64,000 nucleotides of DNA from Variovorax flavidus (GCF_030317145.1 NZ_JASZYE010000008.1:62001-126000); one strand, 5' to 3'; positions 16,730 to 26,276 are shown, numbered from the stretch's first letter. Program-made: numbers and translations. Notes: generated from the letters alone by a model not told the origin.

Positions 16730-17787
16730 GCGAAGGCGCCGAAGCGGTAGACGCCGTCCTCGCCCAGGCGGCGCTGCAACTGGCCCGAGAACCACAGCAG
16801 GTGCAGGTGGGCCACGGTCTCGCCCATGGCGAAGGTCATCTGGTGCAGGTCGAGCTGGCGCTTGAACAGGATCGGCAGGCCTTCTGCCGCGCTGTGCGGC
16901 TTGGCGATGCAGGCCTCCAGCAGCTCGGCCAGGCGGTCGCGGTGATGCTCCTGCAGTTGTTCGACGCGGCGGTGGATGCCGGTGAACGGCTTGCCGTGCG
17001 AGGGCAGGCCCAGCGTGTCGGCCGGCAGCGAATTGAAGCGCTCGATGCTGTCGAGGAAGAGCCGCAGCGAGTTGGCTTCCGGCTCCCCGGCATGCACGCT
17101 CACGTTGGTCGAGATGCGCGGCAGCATCATGTCGCCACCGAGCAGGGCATTGAGCTCTTCGCAGTAGAGCGCGATGTGTTCGGGCGCGTGGCCGTAGCCG
17201 CTGATGCAGCGCCACTCGCGGCCGCCGATGGCGATCCGGTCGCCGTCGAGCATGCGCACGAAGTTGGCCGGCACGGCGGGCACCATGCTGACGTAGTAGT
17301 TGGTCCGTCCGCGGATCTTCGCGACCGCTTCGGGGTCGGTCAGGCCGTGCGAGGCGAAGAAGTCCGCCGCCGCGTCGCCGCCGGCCAGCGTGTCGCCGGC
17401 GGAGGTGAGCACGCGGGCGACGTGGTAGTCGGTGGCACTGATCCACAGCGGCGCATTCCAGCGCCGGCACAGCCAGTCGGCCAGGCCGATGTGGTCAGGG
17501 TGCATGTGCGTGACGATCACCCGCAGGATCGGCAGGCCCTGCAACTGGGTTTCGAAGATCTGTTCCCACTGCGCGCGCGAGGCGTCGTGCGAGATGCAGC
17601 AGTCGACCACCGTCCAGCCTTCGACGCCGTCGATCGTGTCGCGCAGCAGCCAGAGGTTGATGTGGTCCAGCGCAAAGGGGAGCGCCATGCGGATCCACCG
17701 CACGCCGGGCGCCACTTCGAGCGCCTCGCCGGGAGCCGGCAAGGTGTCGCCGAGGGGATAGTGGAGTTCGCGTTCGAGGAGGTTCAT
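16726..17787 (-). CDS. metallo-beta-lactamase-fold hydrolase
   Basis: 353 residues. The zinc motif THMHPDH (His94, His96, Asp98, His99) is intact, with further ligands likely in GYGHAPEH and GGDMMLP, and SHGKPF near the C-terminus of the core. The C-terminal 90 residues add a helical, winged-helix-like domain (RVEQLQEHHRDRLAELLEACIAKPHSAAEGL), as in hydroxyacylglutathione hydrolase-like or acyl-thioester hydrolases. It is the first gene of a three-gene group with the LRR kinase and the pseudouridine synthase. An operator-like palindrome lies 7 bases upstream of its start codon, shared with the divergent MerR gene. Confidence 0.87.
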   Translation of the reverse strand: MNLLERELHYPLGDTLPAPGEALEVAPGVRWIRMALPFALDHINLWLLRDTIDGVEGWTVVDCCISHDASRAQWEQIFETQLQGLPILRVIVTHMHPDHIGLADWLCRRWNAPLWISATDYHVARVLTSAGDTLAGGDAAADFFASHGLTDPEAVAKIRGRTNYYVSMVPAVPANFVRMLDGDRIAIGGREWRCISGYGHAPEHIALYCEELNALLGGDMMLPRISTNVSVHAGEPEANSLRLFLDSIERFNSLPADTLGLPSHGKPFTGIHRRVEQLQEHHRDRLAELLEACIAKPHSAAEGLPILFKRQLDLHQMTFAMGETVAHLHLLWFSGQLQRRLGEDGVYRFGAFA

Positions 17788-17793
17788 GTACGA

Positions 17794-17815
17794 TTGACGT
17801 TTACGTTAACGTCAT
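17794..17815. promoter_or_regulatory. MerR-type operator between the MBL and MerR genes
   Basis: TTGACGTTTACGTTAACGTC contains the perfect 10-base palindrome ACGTTAACGT (17803-17812) with flanking TTT/CA. The divergent starts are at 17787 and 17882. The sequence resembles the TTTACGT-ACGTAAA type of site reported for LiuR, the MerR regulator of branched-chain acyl-CoA genes in proteobacteria; that resemblance is from memory. Autoregulation plus control of the MBL operon is inferred. Confidence 0.55.
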
Positions 17816-17881
17816 GGCAAGAAGCCATGATTGTAGGCAGTGCGGTCGAAACGCGCTGTCGCCCCCGCAACCCACCGCTCC

Positions 17882-18277
17882 ATGCCGTCGCAGACCTTCA
17901 CCATCGGCGAACTCGCCAAGGAGTTCGATCTCACCACCCGGGCGATCCGCTTCTATGAGGACGTGGGCCTGCTCACGCCGCAGCGCGCGGGCCTGCAGCG
18001 CATCTACACCTCGCGCGATCGTACGCGCCTCACGCTGACGCTGCGTGCCAAGCGGCTCGGGCTGAAGCTCACGGAGGTGAAGGAGATACTCGACATGTAC
18101 GACAGCCCGAGGGACACCGCAGTGCAGCTGCAGCGCTTCCTCGGGGTGCTCGGCAGTCACCGCGAGCAGCTCGAAGCCCAGATGGCCGAGCTGGAAGCCA
18201 ACATCGCGGAAGTCCGCGAACAGGAAAAGCAGGCACGCGCCGCGCTCGCGCGTGCCACCAAGCCCAAGGCACGCTGA
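17882..18277 (+). CDS. MerR-family regulator (LiuR-like)
   Basis: 131 residues from the ATG at 17882; a GTG at 17840 would add 14 residues without a better ribosome site. Residues 5-75 are a MerR winged helix (FTIGELAKEFDLTTRAIRFYEDVGLLTPQRAGLQRIYTSRDRTRL), followed by a long coiled coil (REQLEAQMAELEANIAEVREQEKQARAALAR) for dimerisation. There are no metal-binding cysteines, so it is not a metal sensor. The organisation and the nearby palindrome fit LiuR/IvdR-type regulators that respond to branched-chain acyl-CoA intermediates. No copy of the palindrome was found before the liu operon at 56842, so a link to it is unproven. Confidence 0.82.
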   Translation: MPSQTFTIGELAKEFDLTTRAIRFYEDVGLLTPQRAGLQRIYTSRDRTRLTLTLRAKRLGLKLTEVKEILDMYDSPRDTAVQLQRFLGVLGSHREQLEAQMAELEANIAEVREQEKQARAALARATKPKAR

Positions 18278-18318
18278 GCGTCTGACCTGGCCCATCCAAC
18301 CTACACACCTTATCGACA

Positions 18319-19038
18319 ATGGAAAACATGCCTGAATCCCTCGACGATCTGTTTGCCCACAACAGGGCGTGGTCCGCCCGGATGGAGCGCGACCGGCCCG
18401 GCTTCTTCACCAGCCTGGTGAAGCAGCAGACCCCGCGCTACATGTGGATCGGCTGCTCCGACAGCCGCGTGCCCGCCAACCAGATCACCGGTCTGGAGCC
18501 CGGCGAAGTGTTCGTGCACCGCAATGTGGCGAACATCGTGGTGCACTCCGACCTCAATGCACTGTCCGCGATCCAGTTCGCGGTCGAGCGCCTCAAGGTG
18601 CAGCACATCATGGTGGTCGGCCACTACGGCTGCTCGGGCGTGCAGGCCGCGCTCGAAGGCGCGCGCATCGGCATCGCCGACAACTGGATCCGCCACATCC
18701 AGGACGTGCGCGACCGGCACCGCGTGATGCTCAAGTCCCTGCCCGAGCACGTGCGCGCAGATGCCCTGTGCGAGCTGAACGTGGCGGAGCAGGTGGTCAA
18801 CGTGGCGGTCAGCACCGTCATGTGCGATGCATGGAGCCGCGACCAGAAGGTCACGATCCACGGCTGGGCCTTCGGCGTGCATGACGGGCTGCTGCAGGAC
18901 CTGGGCATGACCGTCGACGGCTCCAGGCCGCTCGACGCGCTGTACCGCGCTGCCGTGCAACGCATCCGCTACAAGTGGAGCAAGCCGTCCGAAGAAGGGG
19001 CGCAGCCCAGTTCCGAAGCCGTCAAGGAAACCGACTGA
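18319..19038 (+). CDS. beta-class carbonic anhydrase
   Basis: 239 residues. Interconverts CO2 and bicarbonate in the cytosol. Zinc ligands are Cys46 (in GCSDSR), His102 and Cys105 (in GHYGC); Asp48 and Arg50 form the catalytic dyad. An alternative ATG lies nine bases downstream (MPESLDD). The C-terminus carries a short charged extension ([10 protein letters not shown]). It lies 42 bases after the MerR gene and 14 bases before aceK; bicarbonate supply would suit the biotin-dependent carboxylase of the liu pathway elsewhere in the window (inference). Confidence 0.93.
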   Translation: MENMPESLDDLFAHNRAWSARMERDRPGFFTSLVKQQTPRYMWIGCSDSRVPANQITGLEPGEVFVHRNVANIVVHSDLNALSAIQFAVERLKVQHIMVVGHYGCSGVQAALEGARIGIADNWIRHIQDVRDRHRVMLKSLPEHVRADALCELNVAEQVVNVAVSTVMCDAWSRDQKVTIHGWAFGVHDGLLQDLGMTVDGSRPLDALYRAAVQRIRYKWSKPSEEGAQPSSEAVKETD

Positions 19039-19052
19039 GGCTTTCTGAAGCC

Positions 19053-20864
19053 ATGTTCCCCCAGCGCCTCGATTCGCCGCTTGCCTACGACATCGCCAAG
19101 GCGATGCGGGACGGCTTCGATCGGCACTACCGGCTGTTCCGGGCCGAGTCGTCGCGCGCCAAGCACCGTTTCGAGACCGCCGACTGGCACGGCCAGCAAC
19201 GCGCGCAGCGCGAACGCATCGAGTTCTACGACCTGCGGGTGGGGGAGGCCGTCGCCCGGCTGGAGAAGGAGTTCAAGGCCGGCGAGCAGCCGATGGACGT
19301 GTGGCACCAGGTCAAGCTGCACTTCATCGGCTTGCTGGTCAACCATCACCAGCCCGAGCTTGCCGAGACCTTCTTCAACTCGGTCACCACCAAGATCCTG
19401 CACCGCGCGTACTTCCAGAACGACTTCATCTTCGTGCGCCCGGCCATCAGCACCGAGTACATCGAGCAGCGCGACAAGCCGACCTACCGCGCCTACTACC
19501 CCGAGAGCGCCACGCTGGCCGACACCGTCGAGCGCATGCTGCAGGACTACGCGCTCCAGGGCATCCATGCCGACATGCGCCGGGATGCCGAGCGCGTGGC
19601 GGCGGCGATCCTGGGGCGCTTCCACCAGGTCAAGCTGCGCGCCAACTTCCAGCTGCAGGTGCTCTCCGGGCTGTTCTACCGGAACAAGGGCGCCTACGTG
19701 GTCGGCAAGATCATCAACGGCTTCGTCGAGCTGGCCTTCTCGCTGCCGATCCTGCATGACGCCAAGGGCCGCTTCTACGTCGACGCAGTGCTGTTCGGCG
19801 AAGAGGACCTGCAGATGCTCTTCAGCTTTGCGCGCGCCTATTTCATGGTCGACATGGAGGTGCCCTCGGCCTACGTGCAGTTCCTGCGCTCCCTGATGCC
19901 GAAGAAGCCGCGCGCGGAAATCTACAACGCGCTGGGGCTGGCCAAGCAGGGCAAGACGCTGTTCTATCGCGACTTCCTTGCGCACCTGGACTATTCGACC
20001 GACAGGTTCCGCAGTGCGCCCGGCATCAAGGGCATGGTGATGCTGGTGTTCGACCTGCCGTCTTTTCCGTACGTGTTCAAGGTCATCAAGGACTTCTATC
20101 CACCGCAGAAGGAGACCACTCGGGAGCAGATCAAGGGCAAGTACATGCTGGTGAAGCAGCACGATCGCGTCGGCCGCATGGCCGACACGCTGGAATACAG
20201 CGACGTGGGTTTCCCGATGGACCGCTTCGAGCCCGAGCTGATCGAGGAGATCAAGCAGTTCGCGCCCAGCCAGCTGGAGATCGGCGACCGCGACGGCAAC
20301 GGGGAGATGGAGCTGGTGCTCAAGCACGTCTACATCGAGCGCCGCATGATCCCGCTCAACATCTATCTGCAGGAGGCGTTCGACCTGCTCGAGCAGCCCG
20401 AGCACGCCAAGCGCGCGAGCAAGCAACTGGAGCATGCGGTGGTCGAGTACGGCAATGCAATCAAGGACATGGTGGCGGCCAACATCTTCCCCGGCGACAT
20501 GCTGTTCAAGAACTTCGGCGTCACGCGCGGCGGCAAGGTCGTGTTCTACGACTACGACGAGATCGAATACCTCACCGACTGCAATTTCCGCAAGGTGCCC
20601 GCACCGCGCAACGAAGAGGACGAGATGAGCGGCGAAGTCTGGTACACGGTCGGGCCGAAGGATGTGTTCCCCGAGACCTTCGAACCCTTTCTGCTCGGCA
20701 ACCCGGCGGTGCGCGAGGCCTTCATGGCCCACCACGCGGACCTGCTCGATGCGGCCTTCTGGCAGAGCCACAAGCAACGCATCCAGGCGGGCCAGATGCT
20801 GGACGTTTTTCCCTACGACGAGGCGCAGCGCTTTCGCCACGATGGCCACGCGCCGTATTTCTGA
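19053..20864 (+). CDS. aceK: isocitrate dehydrogenase kinase/phosphatase
   Basis: 603 residues, full length for AceK, which phosphorylates and dephosphorylates isocitrate dehydrogenase to divert isocitrate into the glyoxylate bypass on acetate or fatty acids. The ATG at 19053 starts [30 protein letters not shown]; the upstream frame overlaps the carbonic anhydrase gene and is not used. Recognisable blocks are the regulatory N-terminal domain up to about residue 310, [17 protein letters not shown] with the ATP-binding lysine, [28 protein letters not shown] (catalytic loop) and [11 protein letters not shown] (metal-binding Asp). No aceA or aceB is present in the window. Confidence 0.96.
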   Translation: MFPQRLDSPLAYDIAKAMRDGFDRHYRLFRAESSRAKHRFETADWHGQQRAQRERIEFYDLRVGEAVARLEKEFKAGEQPMDVWHQVKLHFIGLLVNHHQPELAETFFNSVTTKILHRAYFQNDFIFVRPAISTEYIEQRDKPTYRAYYPESATLADTVERMLQDYALQGIHADMRRDAERVAAAILGRFHQVKLRANFQLQVLSGLFYRNKGAYVVGKIINGFVELAFSLPILHDAKGRFYVDAVLFGEEDLQMLFSFARAYFMVDMEVPSAYVQFLRSLMPKKPRAEIYNALGLAKQGKTLFYRDFLAHLDYSTDRFRSAPGIKGMVMLVFDLPSFPYVFKVIKDFYPPQKETTREQIKGKYMLVKQHDRVGRMADTLEYSDVGFPMDRFEPELIEEIKQFAPSQLEIGDRDGNGEMELVLKHVYIERRMIPLNIYLQEAFDLLEQPEHAKRASKQLEHAVVEYGNAIKDMVAANIFPGDMLFKNFGVTRGGKVVFYDYDEIEYLTDCNFRKVPAPRNEEDEMSGEVWYTVGPKDVFPETFEPFLLGNPAVREAFMAHHADLLDAAFWQSHKQRIQAGQMLDVFPYDEAQRFRHDGHAPYF

Positions 20865-20888
20865 CAAACCACTGAAGGAGCAATTTCC

Positions 20889-22073
20889 ATGAGCGAATCA
20901 ATCGTGATCGTCGGCGCGGCCCGTACCCCGATGGGCGGCTTCCAGGGCGACTTCTCTTCTCTCGCGGCACACGACCTCGGCGGCGTGGCCATCAAGGCGG
21001 CCGTCGAACGCGCGGGCATCACGGCCGACAGCGTGGGCGAGGTGCTGTTCGGCAACTGCCTGATGGCGGGCCAGGGCCAGGCACCTGCGCGACAGGCGGC
21101 CTACAAGGGCGGCCTGCCGGACAGCGCGGGCGCCGTCACGCTCAGCAAGATGTGCGGCTCCGCGATGAAGGCGGCGATGCTCGCGCACGACATGCTGCTT
21201 GCGGGCACGCACGAGGTGATGGTCGCCGGCGGCATGGAGAGCATGACCAACGCGCCCTACCTGATGCTCAAGGGCCGCGGCGGCTACCGCATGGGCCATG
21301 ACCGCATCTTCGACCACATGATGCTCGACGGCCTGGAGGACGCCTACCAGCCGGGCCGCTCGATGGGCACCTTCGGCGAGGATTGCGCCGCCAAGTACAA
21401 GTTCACGCGCGAGCAGCAGGACGCCTTTGCCATCGCCAGCGTCGAGCGCGCCAAGGCCGCGACGAGCTCCGGCGCCTTCAAGGCCGAGATCGCCGCGGTG
21501 ACGGTCAAGGGCCGCGGCGGCGAGACGGTCATCGACATCGACGAAGGCCCCGGCAAGGTCAAGCTCGACAAGATCCCGACGCTCAAGCCGGCATTCAAGA
21601 AGGATGGCGGCACCATCACCGCGGCGTCGAGCTCGTCCATCAACGACGGCGCTGCCGCGCTGGTCATGATGACCGAGAGCACCGCGAAGAAATACGGCGC
21701 GAAGCCGATCGCGCGCCTGGTCGCCCATGCGACGCATGCGCAGCAGCCCGAGTGGTTCTCGACCGCACCGGTCGGCGCGGTTGCCAAGCTCTTCAAGAAG
21801 ACGGGCTGGGGCGTGAAGGACGTCGACCTGTGGGAAGTGAACGAAGCCTTCGCCGTGGTGCCGATGGCGCTGATGCACGAGCTGTCGGTGTCGCACGACA
21901 TCGTCAACGTGCATGGCGGCGCGTGCGCGCTGGGCCATCCGATCGGCGCCAGCGGTGCGCGCATCATGGTCACGCTGATCCATGCGCTGCAGCAACGCGG
22001 CAAGAAGCGCGGCGTCGCGACGCTGTGCATCGGCGGCGGCGAAGGCACGGCGGTGGCGATCGAACTGATCTGA
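20889..22073 (+). CDS. acetyl-CoA C-acetyltransferase (thiolase)
   Basis: 394 residues. Condenses or cleaves acetoacetyl-CoA. The nucleophilic cysteine is Cys89 (LSKMCGSAMKA); NEAFAVVPMAL, the GGACALGHPIGASGAR histidine block and the CIGGGEG general-base cysteine complete the thiolase active site. The start follows AAGGAGCAATTTCC. It follows aceK by 24 bases. With the acyl-CoA dehydrogenase nearby and the liu genes at 57-64 kb, it fits the end of leucine/isovalerate breakdown or beta-oxidation. Confidence 0.93.
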   Translation: MSESIVIVGAARTPMGGFQGDFSSLAAHDLGGVAIKAAVERAGITADSVGEVLFGNCLMAGQGQAPARQAAYKGGLPDSAGAVTLSKMCGSAMKAAMLAHDMLLAGTHEVMVAGGMESMTNAPYLMLKGRGGYRMGHDRIFDHMMLDGLEDAYQPGRSMGTFGEDCAAKYKFTREQQDAFAIASVERAKAATSSGAFKAEIAAVTVKGRGGETVIDIDEGPGKVKLDKIPTLKPAFKKDGGTITAASSSSINDGAAALVMMTESTAKKYGAKPIARLVAHATHAQQPEWFSTAPVGAVAKLFKKTGWGVKDVDLWEVNEAFAVVPMALMHELSVSHDIVNVHGGACALGHPIGASGARIMVTLIHALQQRGKKRGVATLCIGGGEGTAVAIELI

Positions 22074-22158
22074 TCCGCGCTCTTTGATCCGTGCCTGATT
22101 CGAGCGAGAACCGCTCCCTAGAATCGAAGGCTCTTCCAATTCTTGAGGTCCTGTTCAC

Positions 22159-23406
22159 ATGCATCCGGTCTTTCATCGCAGCGCGCTGGCCGCGCTGCTC
22201 GCCACCGCCTTTGTTGCACCCGCCGCCTGGAGCCAGACGCGCGACCAGGCCCTGTTCGCAGCCGCCACGGCGGAGAAGCCCGCCGTCATCAAGACGCTGG
22301 AGAACCTCGTCAACATCGAGACCGGCACCGGCGATGCCGAGGGCATGGCTTCGGCCGGCAAGTACCTGGAAGATGAACTGAAGTCGCTGGGCTTCACCGT
22401 CACGCGCAGCAAGTCGGCCGGCATCGTGGTGGGCGACAACATCGTCGGCAAGCTCCAGGGCAAGGGCGGCAAGAACCTGCTGCTGATCTCGCACATGGAC
22501 ACGGTGTACCTCAAGGGCATCCTCGCGAAGGCGCCGTTCCGCGTCGAAGGCGACAAGGCCTACGGCCCCGGCATCGCGGACGACAAGGGCGGCAACGCGG
22601 TCATCGTGCACACGCTCAAGTTGCTCAAGGCGCGTGGCTTCCAGGACTTCGGCAGCATCACGGTGCTGTTCAACACCGACGAGGAAAAGGGCTCCTTCGG
22701 CTCGCGCGACCTGATCCAGGAAGAAGCCGCCAAGGCCGACTACGTGCTCTCCTTCGAGCCCACGGGCGCGGGCAAGGAAGACCTTTCGCTCGGCACCTCG
22801 GGCATCGCGTACGTGCAGGTCAACATCACCGGCAAGGCTTCGCATGCGGGCGCAGCGCCCGAACTGGGCGTGAACGCGCTGGTCGAGGCTTCGGACCTGG
22901 TGCTGCGCACGATGGGCATCGACGACAAGGCCAAGGGCCTGCGCTTCAACTGGACCATGGCCAAGGCCGGCAATGTCTCCAACATCATCCCGGCCGGCGC
23001 CACGCTCAACGCGGACGTTCGCTACGCGAAGAACGAAGACTTCGACGCCGCGATGAAGACGCTCGAAACCAAGGCGCAGCAGAAGAAGCTGCCCGAGGCC
23101 GACGTCAAGGTGCTGATCACGCGCGGCCGTCCGGCCTTCAATGCGGGCGAGGGCGGCCGCAAGCTGGTCGACAAGGCCGTGGCGTACTACAAGGAAGCCG
23201 GCGGCGAACTCGACATCGTCGAACGCACCGGCGGCGGCACCGATGCGGCCTACGCCGCACTGGCGGGCAAGCCGGTCATCGAAAGCCTGGGCCTGCCGGG
23301 CTTCGGCTACCACAGCGACAAGGCCGAGTACGTGGACACCAGCGCGATCCCGCGCCGTCTCTACATGGCCAGCAAGCTGATCATGGACCTCGGTCAAGGC
23401 AAGTAA
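22159..23406 (+). CDS. M20 metallopeptidase, glutamate carboxypeptidase-like (exported)
   Basis: 415 residues with a signal peptide (MHPVFHRSALAALLATAFVAPAAWSQ). Di-zinc residues fall in LISHMDTVY, GPGIADDKGG and NTDEEKGSFGS (Asp, Asp, Glu pattern), then FEPTG and the C-terminal FGYHSDKAEYVD histidine. The lid domain runs from about residue 215 to 325 (ITGKASHAGAAPELGVNAL). This matches carboxypeptidase G2-type enzymes that remove C-terminal glutamate from folate-like or peptide substrates in the periplasm; exact substrate unknown. A TAGAAT -10-like hexamer lies about 35 bases upstream of the start. Confidence 0.87.
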   Translation: MHPVFHRSALAALLATAFVAPAAWSQTRDQALFAAATAEKPAVIKTLENLVNIETGTGDAEGMASAGKYLEDELKSLGFTVTRSKSAGIVVGDNIVGKLQGKGGKNLLLISHMDTVYLKGILAKAPFRVEGDKAYGPGIADDKGGNAVIVHTLKLLKARGFQDFGSITVLFNTDEEKGSFGSRDLIQEEAAKADYVLSFEPTGAGKEDLSLGTSGIAYVQVNITGKASHAGAAPELGVNALVEASDLVLRTMGIDDKAKGLRFNWTMAKAGNVSNIIPAGATLNADVRYAKNEDFDAAMKTLETKAQQKKLPEADVKVLITRGRPAFNAGEGGRKLVDKAVAYYKEAGGELDIVERTGGGTDAAYAALAGKPVIESLGLPGFGYHSDKAEYVDTSAIPRRLYMASKLIMDLGQGK

Positions 23407-23420
23407 ACAAGGACGCCGTC

Positions 23421-24548
23421 ATGCTGCTCAGCTCCGACCAGGAAGCGATTCGTGATGCCGTGCGCGCGTTTGCGCAAGCGGAACTCTGGCCCCACGCCCC
23501 GCGCTGGGACCGCGAGCACAGCTTTCCGAAGGAGGCGCATGCTGGGCTGGCGGCGCTCGGCGCCTATGGCATCTGCGTGCCCGAGGAAGATGGCGGCGCC
23601 GGGCTCGACTACCTGACGCTCGCGGTGGTGCTGGAAGAGATCGCTGCCGGCGACGGCGGCACCAGCACCGCGATCAGCGTGACCAACTGCCCGGTCAACG
23701 CGATCCTCATGCGCTACGGCAACGCGCAGCAGAAGAAGCAGTGGCTGCAGCCGCTGGCGCAAGGACAGATGCTTGGCGCCTTCTGCCTGACGGAGCCGCA
23801 GGCCGGCAGCGATGCATCGTCGCTGCGCACCACTGCGCGCAGGGACGGCGACGGCTGGTTGATCGACGGCGTCAAGCAGTTCATCACCAGCGGCAAGAAC
23901 GGACAGGTCGCGATCGTGATCGCGGTCACCGACAAGGGCGCAGGCAAGCGCGGCATGAGCGCCTTCATCGTGCCGACCGATGCGCCGGGCTACGCGGTCG
24001 CGCGGCTGGAAGACAAGCTGGGCCAGCATTCGAGCGACACGGCACAGATCAACTTCGATGCCTGCCGCATCCCTGCCGGGAACCTGATCGGGCAGGAAGG
24101 CGAAGGCTACAAGATCGCCCTGGGCGCCCTGGAGGGCGGGCGCATCGGCATCGCGGCCCAGAGCGTGGGCATGGCGCGCAGCGCGTTCGAAGTGGCACTG
24201 GCCTATGCGAAGGAGCGCCAGGCTTTCGGCGGCTCGATCTTCGATCAGCAGGCAGTGGGCTTTCGGCTGGCCGAATGCGCAACGCAGCTCGAAGCGGCGC
24301 GACAACTGATCTGGCACGCAGCCAGCCTGCGCGATGCCGGCCAGCCCTGCCTGAAGGAAGCGGCCATGGCCAAGCTCTTCGCCAGCGAAATGGCCGAGCG
24401 CGTGTGCAGCGCGGCCATCCAGACGCTGGGCGGCTATGGCTACGTCAATGACTTTCCGCTGGAGCGCATCTACCGCGACGTGCGGGTGTGCCAGATCTAC
24501 GAAGGCACGTCGGACATTCAGAAGCTGCTCATTCAGCGGGCTCTTTAA
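23421..24548 (+). CDS. acyl-CoA dehydrogenase
   Basis: 375 residues. FAD-dependent alpha,beta-dehydrogenation of an acyl-CoA. Features: FCLTEPQAGSDASSLRTTA (FAD/substrate region), FITSGKNGQV, AYAKERQAFGGSIFDQQAVGFRLAE, IQTLGGYGYVNDFPLERIYRDVRVCQIYEGTSDIQ, where Glu of YEGTSDIQ is the catalytic base of the short/branched-chain group. It begins 14 bases after the carboxypeptidase gene. Short or branched acyl-CoA is the likely substrate; it differs from the isovaleryl-CoA dehydrogenase at 56842, whose base lies elsewhere. Confidence 0.92.
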   Translation: MLLSSDQEAIRDAVRAFAQAELWPHAPRWDREHSFPKEAHAGLAALGAYGICVPEEDGGAGLDYLTLAVVLEEIAAGDGGTSTAISVTNCPVNAILMRYGNAQQKKQWLQPLAQGQMLGAFCLTEPQAGSDASSLRTTARRDGDGWLIDGVKQFITSGKNGQVAIVIAVTDKGAGKRGMSAFIVPTDAPGYAVARLEDKLGQHSSDTAQINFDACRIPAGNLIGQEGEGYKIALGALEGGRIGIAAQSVGMARSAFEVALAYAKERQAFGGSIFDQQAVGFRLAECATQLEAARQLIWHAASLRDAGQPCLKEAAMAKLFASEMAERVCSAAIQTLGGYGYVNDFPLERIYRDVRVCQIYEGTSDIQKLLIQRAL

Positions 24549-24582
24549 GCAACTGAGCGAAGGCCGCGAGCGCTGAAGGTGC

Positions 24583-26094
24583 TCAGGTCCTGGGCATCAA
24601 CTTCTCGACGACCTGGTCGACGCTGAAACTCGCGGCGCGGGCTCGTGGTGGAAACTCCTTGAAGCTGTCCAGCCACTTCGCGAGCAGCGGGGGCGCGCCA
24701 TACATCAAGAAGTTCTGCTCAACGAACCAATCGTTGTACTTGAAGCTTTCTTCGCCACGCTCAAACGGGTCCGAGCGCAGGTCGAAGAACTTGGGGATGC
24801 GCATCTGGGACAAAGGCTCGCGCCAAACCTCTAGTCCCTTGCTTCGCTGTTCGGCGAAGACAATCTTGTACTTTCCCATCCGCATGGCCATCATGTCGCC
24901 GTCATCGCTCCAATAGAGGAAGCCTTCGCGTGGGCACTTCTCCTCTTCGCTCGACAGGAACGGCAAGAGGTTATAGCCGTCCAGGTGGACCTTGAAGGTC
25001 TTCTCGCCAATCTTGTAGCCTTTCTTGACCTTCTCGACCAGTTCCGTTTCGCCGTTCGCTGCCGCGAAGGTCGGAATGAAATCCTGGAGCGAGCAGATGT
25101 CGTTGATGACCCGGCCGGGCTCGATGACCCCCGGCCAGCGCATGACGCAGGGGATACGCCAACCGCCTTCCCAGTTCGTGTCCTTCTCTCCACGAAATGG
25201 TGTCGCACCGCCGTCCGGCCACGACAACACCTCCGCGCCGTTGTCGGTCGTGAAGACAACGACGGTGTCGTCGGCAACGCCGAGGTCCTCCAGCTTCTTC
25301 AGCAACTGGCCCACATAGCCATCGAGCTCCACCATGCCGTCGGGATAGAGACCGAAGCCGCTCTTGCCTCTGGACGACTCCTTGAGGTGCGTGAAGACGT
25401 GCATGCGGGTCGGGTTGAAGTAGCAGAACCAGGGGCCACCCTCTTTCGTTTTCCGCTCCATGAAGTCCATTGCTGCGTCGAGGAACTCCTCGTCCACAGT
25501 CTCCATGCGCTTTCGCGTCAGCGGACCTGTGTTTTCGATGGTCTGCTTGCCGACCTTGCCGAACTGCGCGTCCACAGTCGCGTCGTCCTTGTCGGTGGCC
25601 TTGCATTTCAAGACGCCGCGCGGCCCGAACCGCTTGCGGAATGCCGGATCCTTCGGGTAGTTCTCATACTCCGGCTCCTCCTCGGCATTGAGGTGGTAGA
25701 GGTTTCCGAAGAACTCGTCGAAGCCATGGACAGTGGGCAGGTGCTCGTTGCGGTCCCCCAGGTGGTTCTTGCCGAACTGGCCGGTGGCATAGCCGAACCC
25801 CTTCAGGAAGTCGGCCACCGAAGGGTCTTCCGCGCTGAGGCCCAAGGTAGCGCCCGGCATGCCGACCTTCGTCAGGCCGGTGCGGATGGGCGCCTGACCG
25901 GTGATAAATGCCGCGCGGCCTGCCGTGCAGCTTTGCTGGCCGTAGAAGTCGGTGAACATCGCACCCTGTCGGGCAATCCGGTCGATGTTCGGGGTGCGGT
26001 AGCCCATGACGCCGAGGTTGTAGGCGCTGACATTGAACCAGCCGATGTCGTCGGCCATGATGAACAGGATGTTCGGCTTCTTCGAGGTCGCCAT
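24583..26094 (-). CDS. sulfatase (arylsulfatase-type, type I)
   Basis: 503 residues from the ATG at 26094, which follows AAGGAGTAGAG; a TTG 15 bases upstream is less likely. Metal-binding Asp15/Asp16 are in LFIMADDIG; the active-site box is CTAGRAAFITGQ with Cys56, matching C-x-A-x-R and thus requiring conversion to formylglycine. TTDNGAEVLSWPDGGATPFRGEKD carries the second metal and sulfate ligands. There is no signal peptide, so it may be cytosolic. Third-codon positions are less strictly G/C than in neighbours, which together with the AT-richer upstream region suggests a different history. It sits downstream of a small membrane protein gene; a 16-bp near-palindrome lies 78-93 bases upstream. 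Confidence 0.9.
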   Translation of the reverse strand: MATSKKPNILFIMADDIGWFNVSAYNLGVMGYRTPNIDRIARQGAMFTDFYGQQSCTAGRAAFITGQAPIRTGLTKVGMPGATLGLSAEDPSVADFLKGFGYATGQFGKNHLGDRNEHLPTVHGFDEFFGNLYHLNAEEEPEYENYPKDPAFRKRFGPRGVLKCKATDKDDATVDAQFGKVGKQTIENTGPLTRKRMETVDEEFLDAAMDFMERKTKEGGPWFCYFNPTRMHVFTHLKESSRGKSGFGLYPDGMVELDGYVGQLLKKLEDLGVADDTVVVFTTDNGAEVLSWPDGGATPFRGEKDTNWEGGWRIPCVMRWPGVIEPGRVINDICSLQDFIPTFAAANGETELVEKVKKGYKIGEKTFKVHLDGYNLLPFLSSEEEKCPREGFLYWSDDGDMMAMRMGKYKIVFAEQRSKGLEVWREPLSQMRIPKFFDLRSDPFERGEESFKYNDWFVEQNFLMYGAPPLLAKWLDSFKEFPPRARAASFSVDQVVEKLMPRT

Positions 26095-26171
26095 CTCTAC
26101 TCCTTTCAAGCCATGAAAGTTTGGCTGCGCGAAATCTCGATCATCATCCGCCTTGTACGCCGGCTGAGGAA

Positions 26172-26187
26172 TTGCACCTTAGGGCAA
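26172..26187. promoter_or_regulatory. 16-bp near-palindrome upstream of the second sulfatase
   Basis: TTGCACCTTAGGGCAA, with TTGC/GCAA ends, lies 78-93 bases before the sulfatase ATG. It matches TTGCACATTGGTGCAA at 264-279 (upstream of the other sulfatase) at 13 of 16 positions. I infer a possible common operator; a chance match cannot be excluded. Confidence 0.35.
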
Positions 26188-26276
26188 CCAAGTCGCTCCG
26201 GTAGCCGCAAATTGGATGGATTTGTTGACGGTCTGCTCGTGGCCGCGTTCGGATATCGGCCGACCATTCTTTGCCA

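Noticed and set aside
18969-20867. 632-codon reverse frame opposite aceK
   Set aside because: Mirror of aceK in high-GC DNA; composition rich in Arg, His and Leu with no recognisable motif.
18319-24548. A glyoxylate-bypass operon around aceK
   Set aside because: No isocitrate lyase or malate synthase gene is present; the neighbours are carbonic anhydrase, thiolase, a peptidase and an acyl-CoA dehydrogenase.
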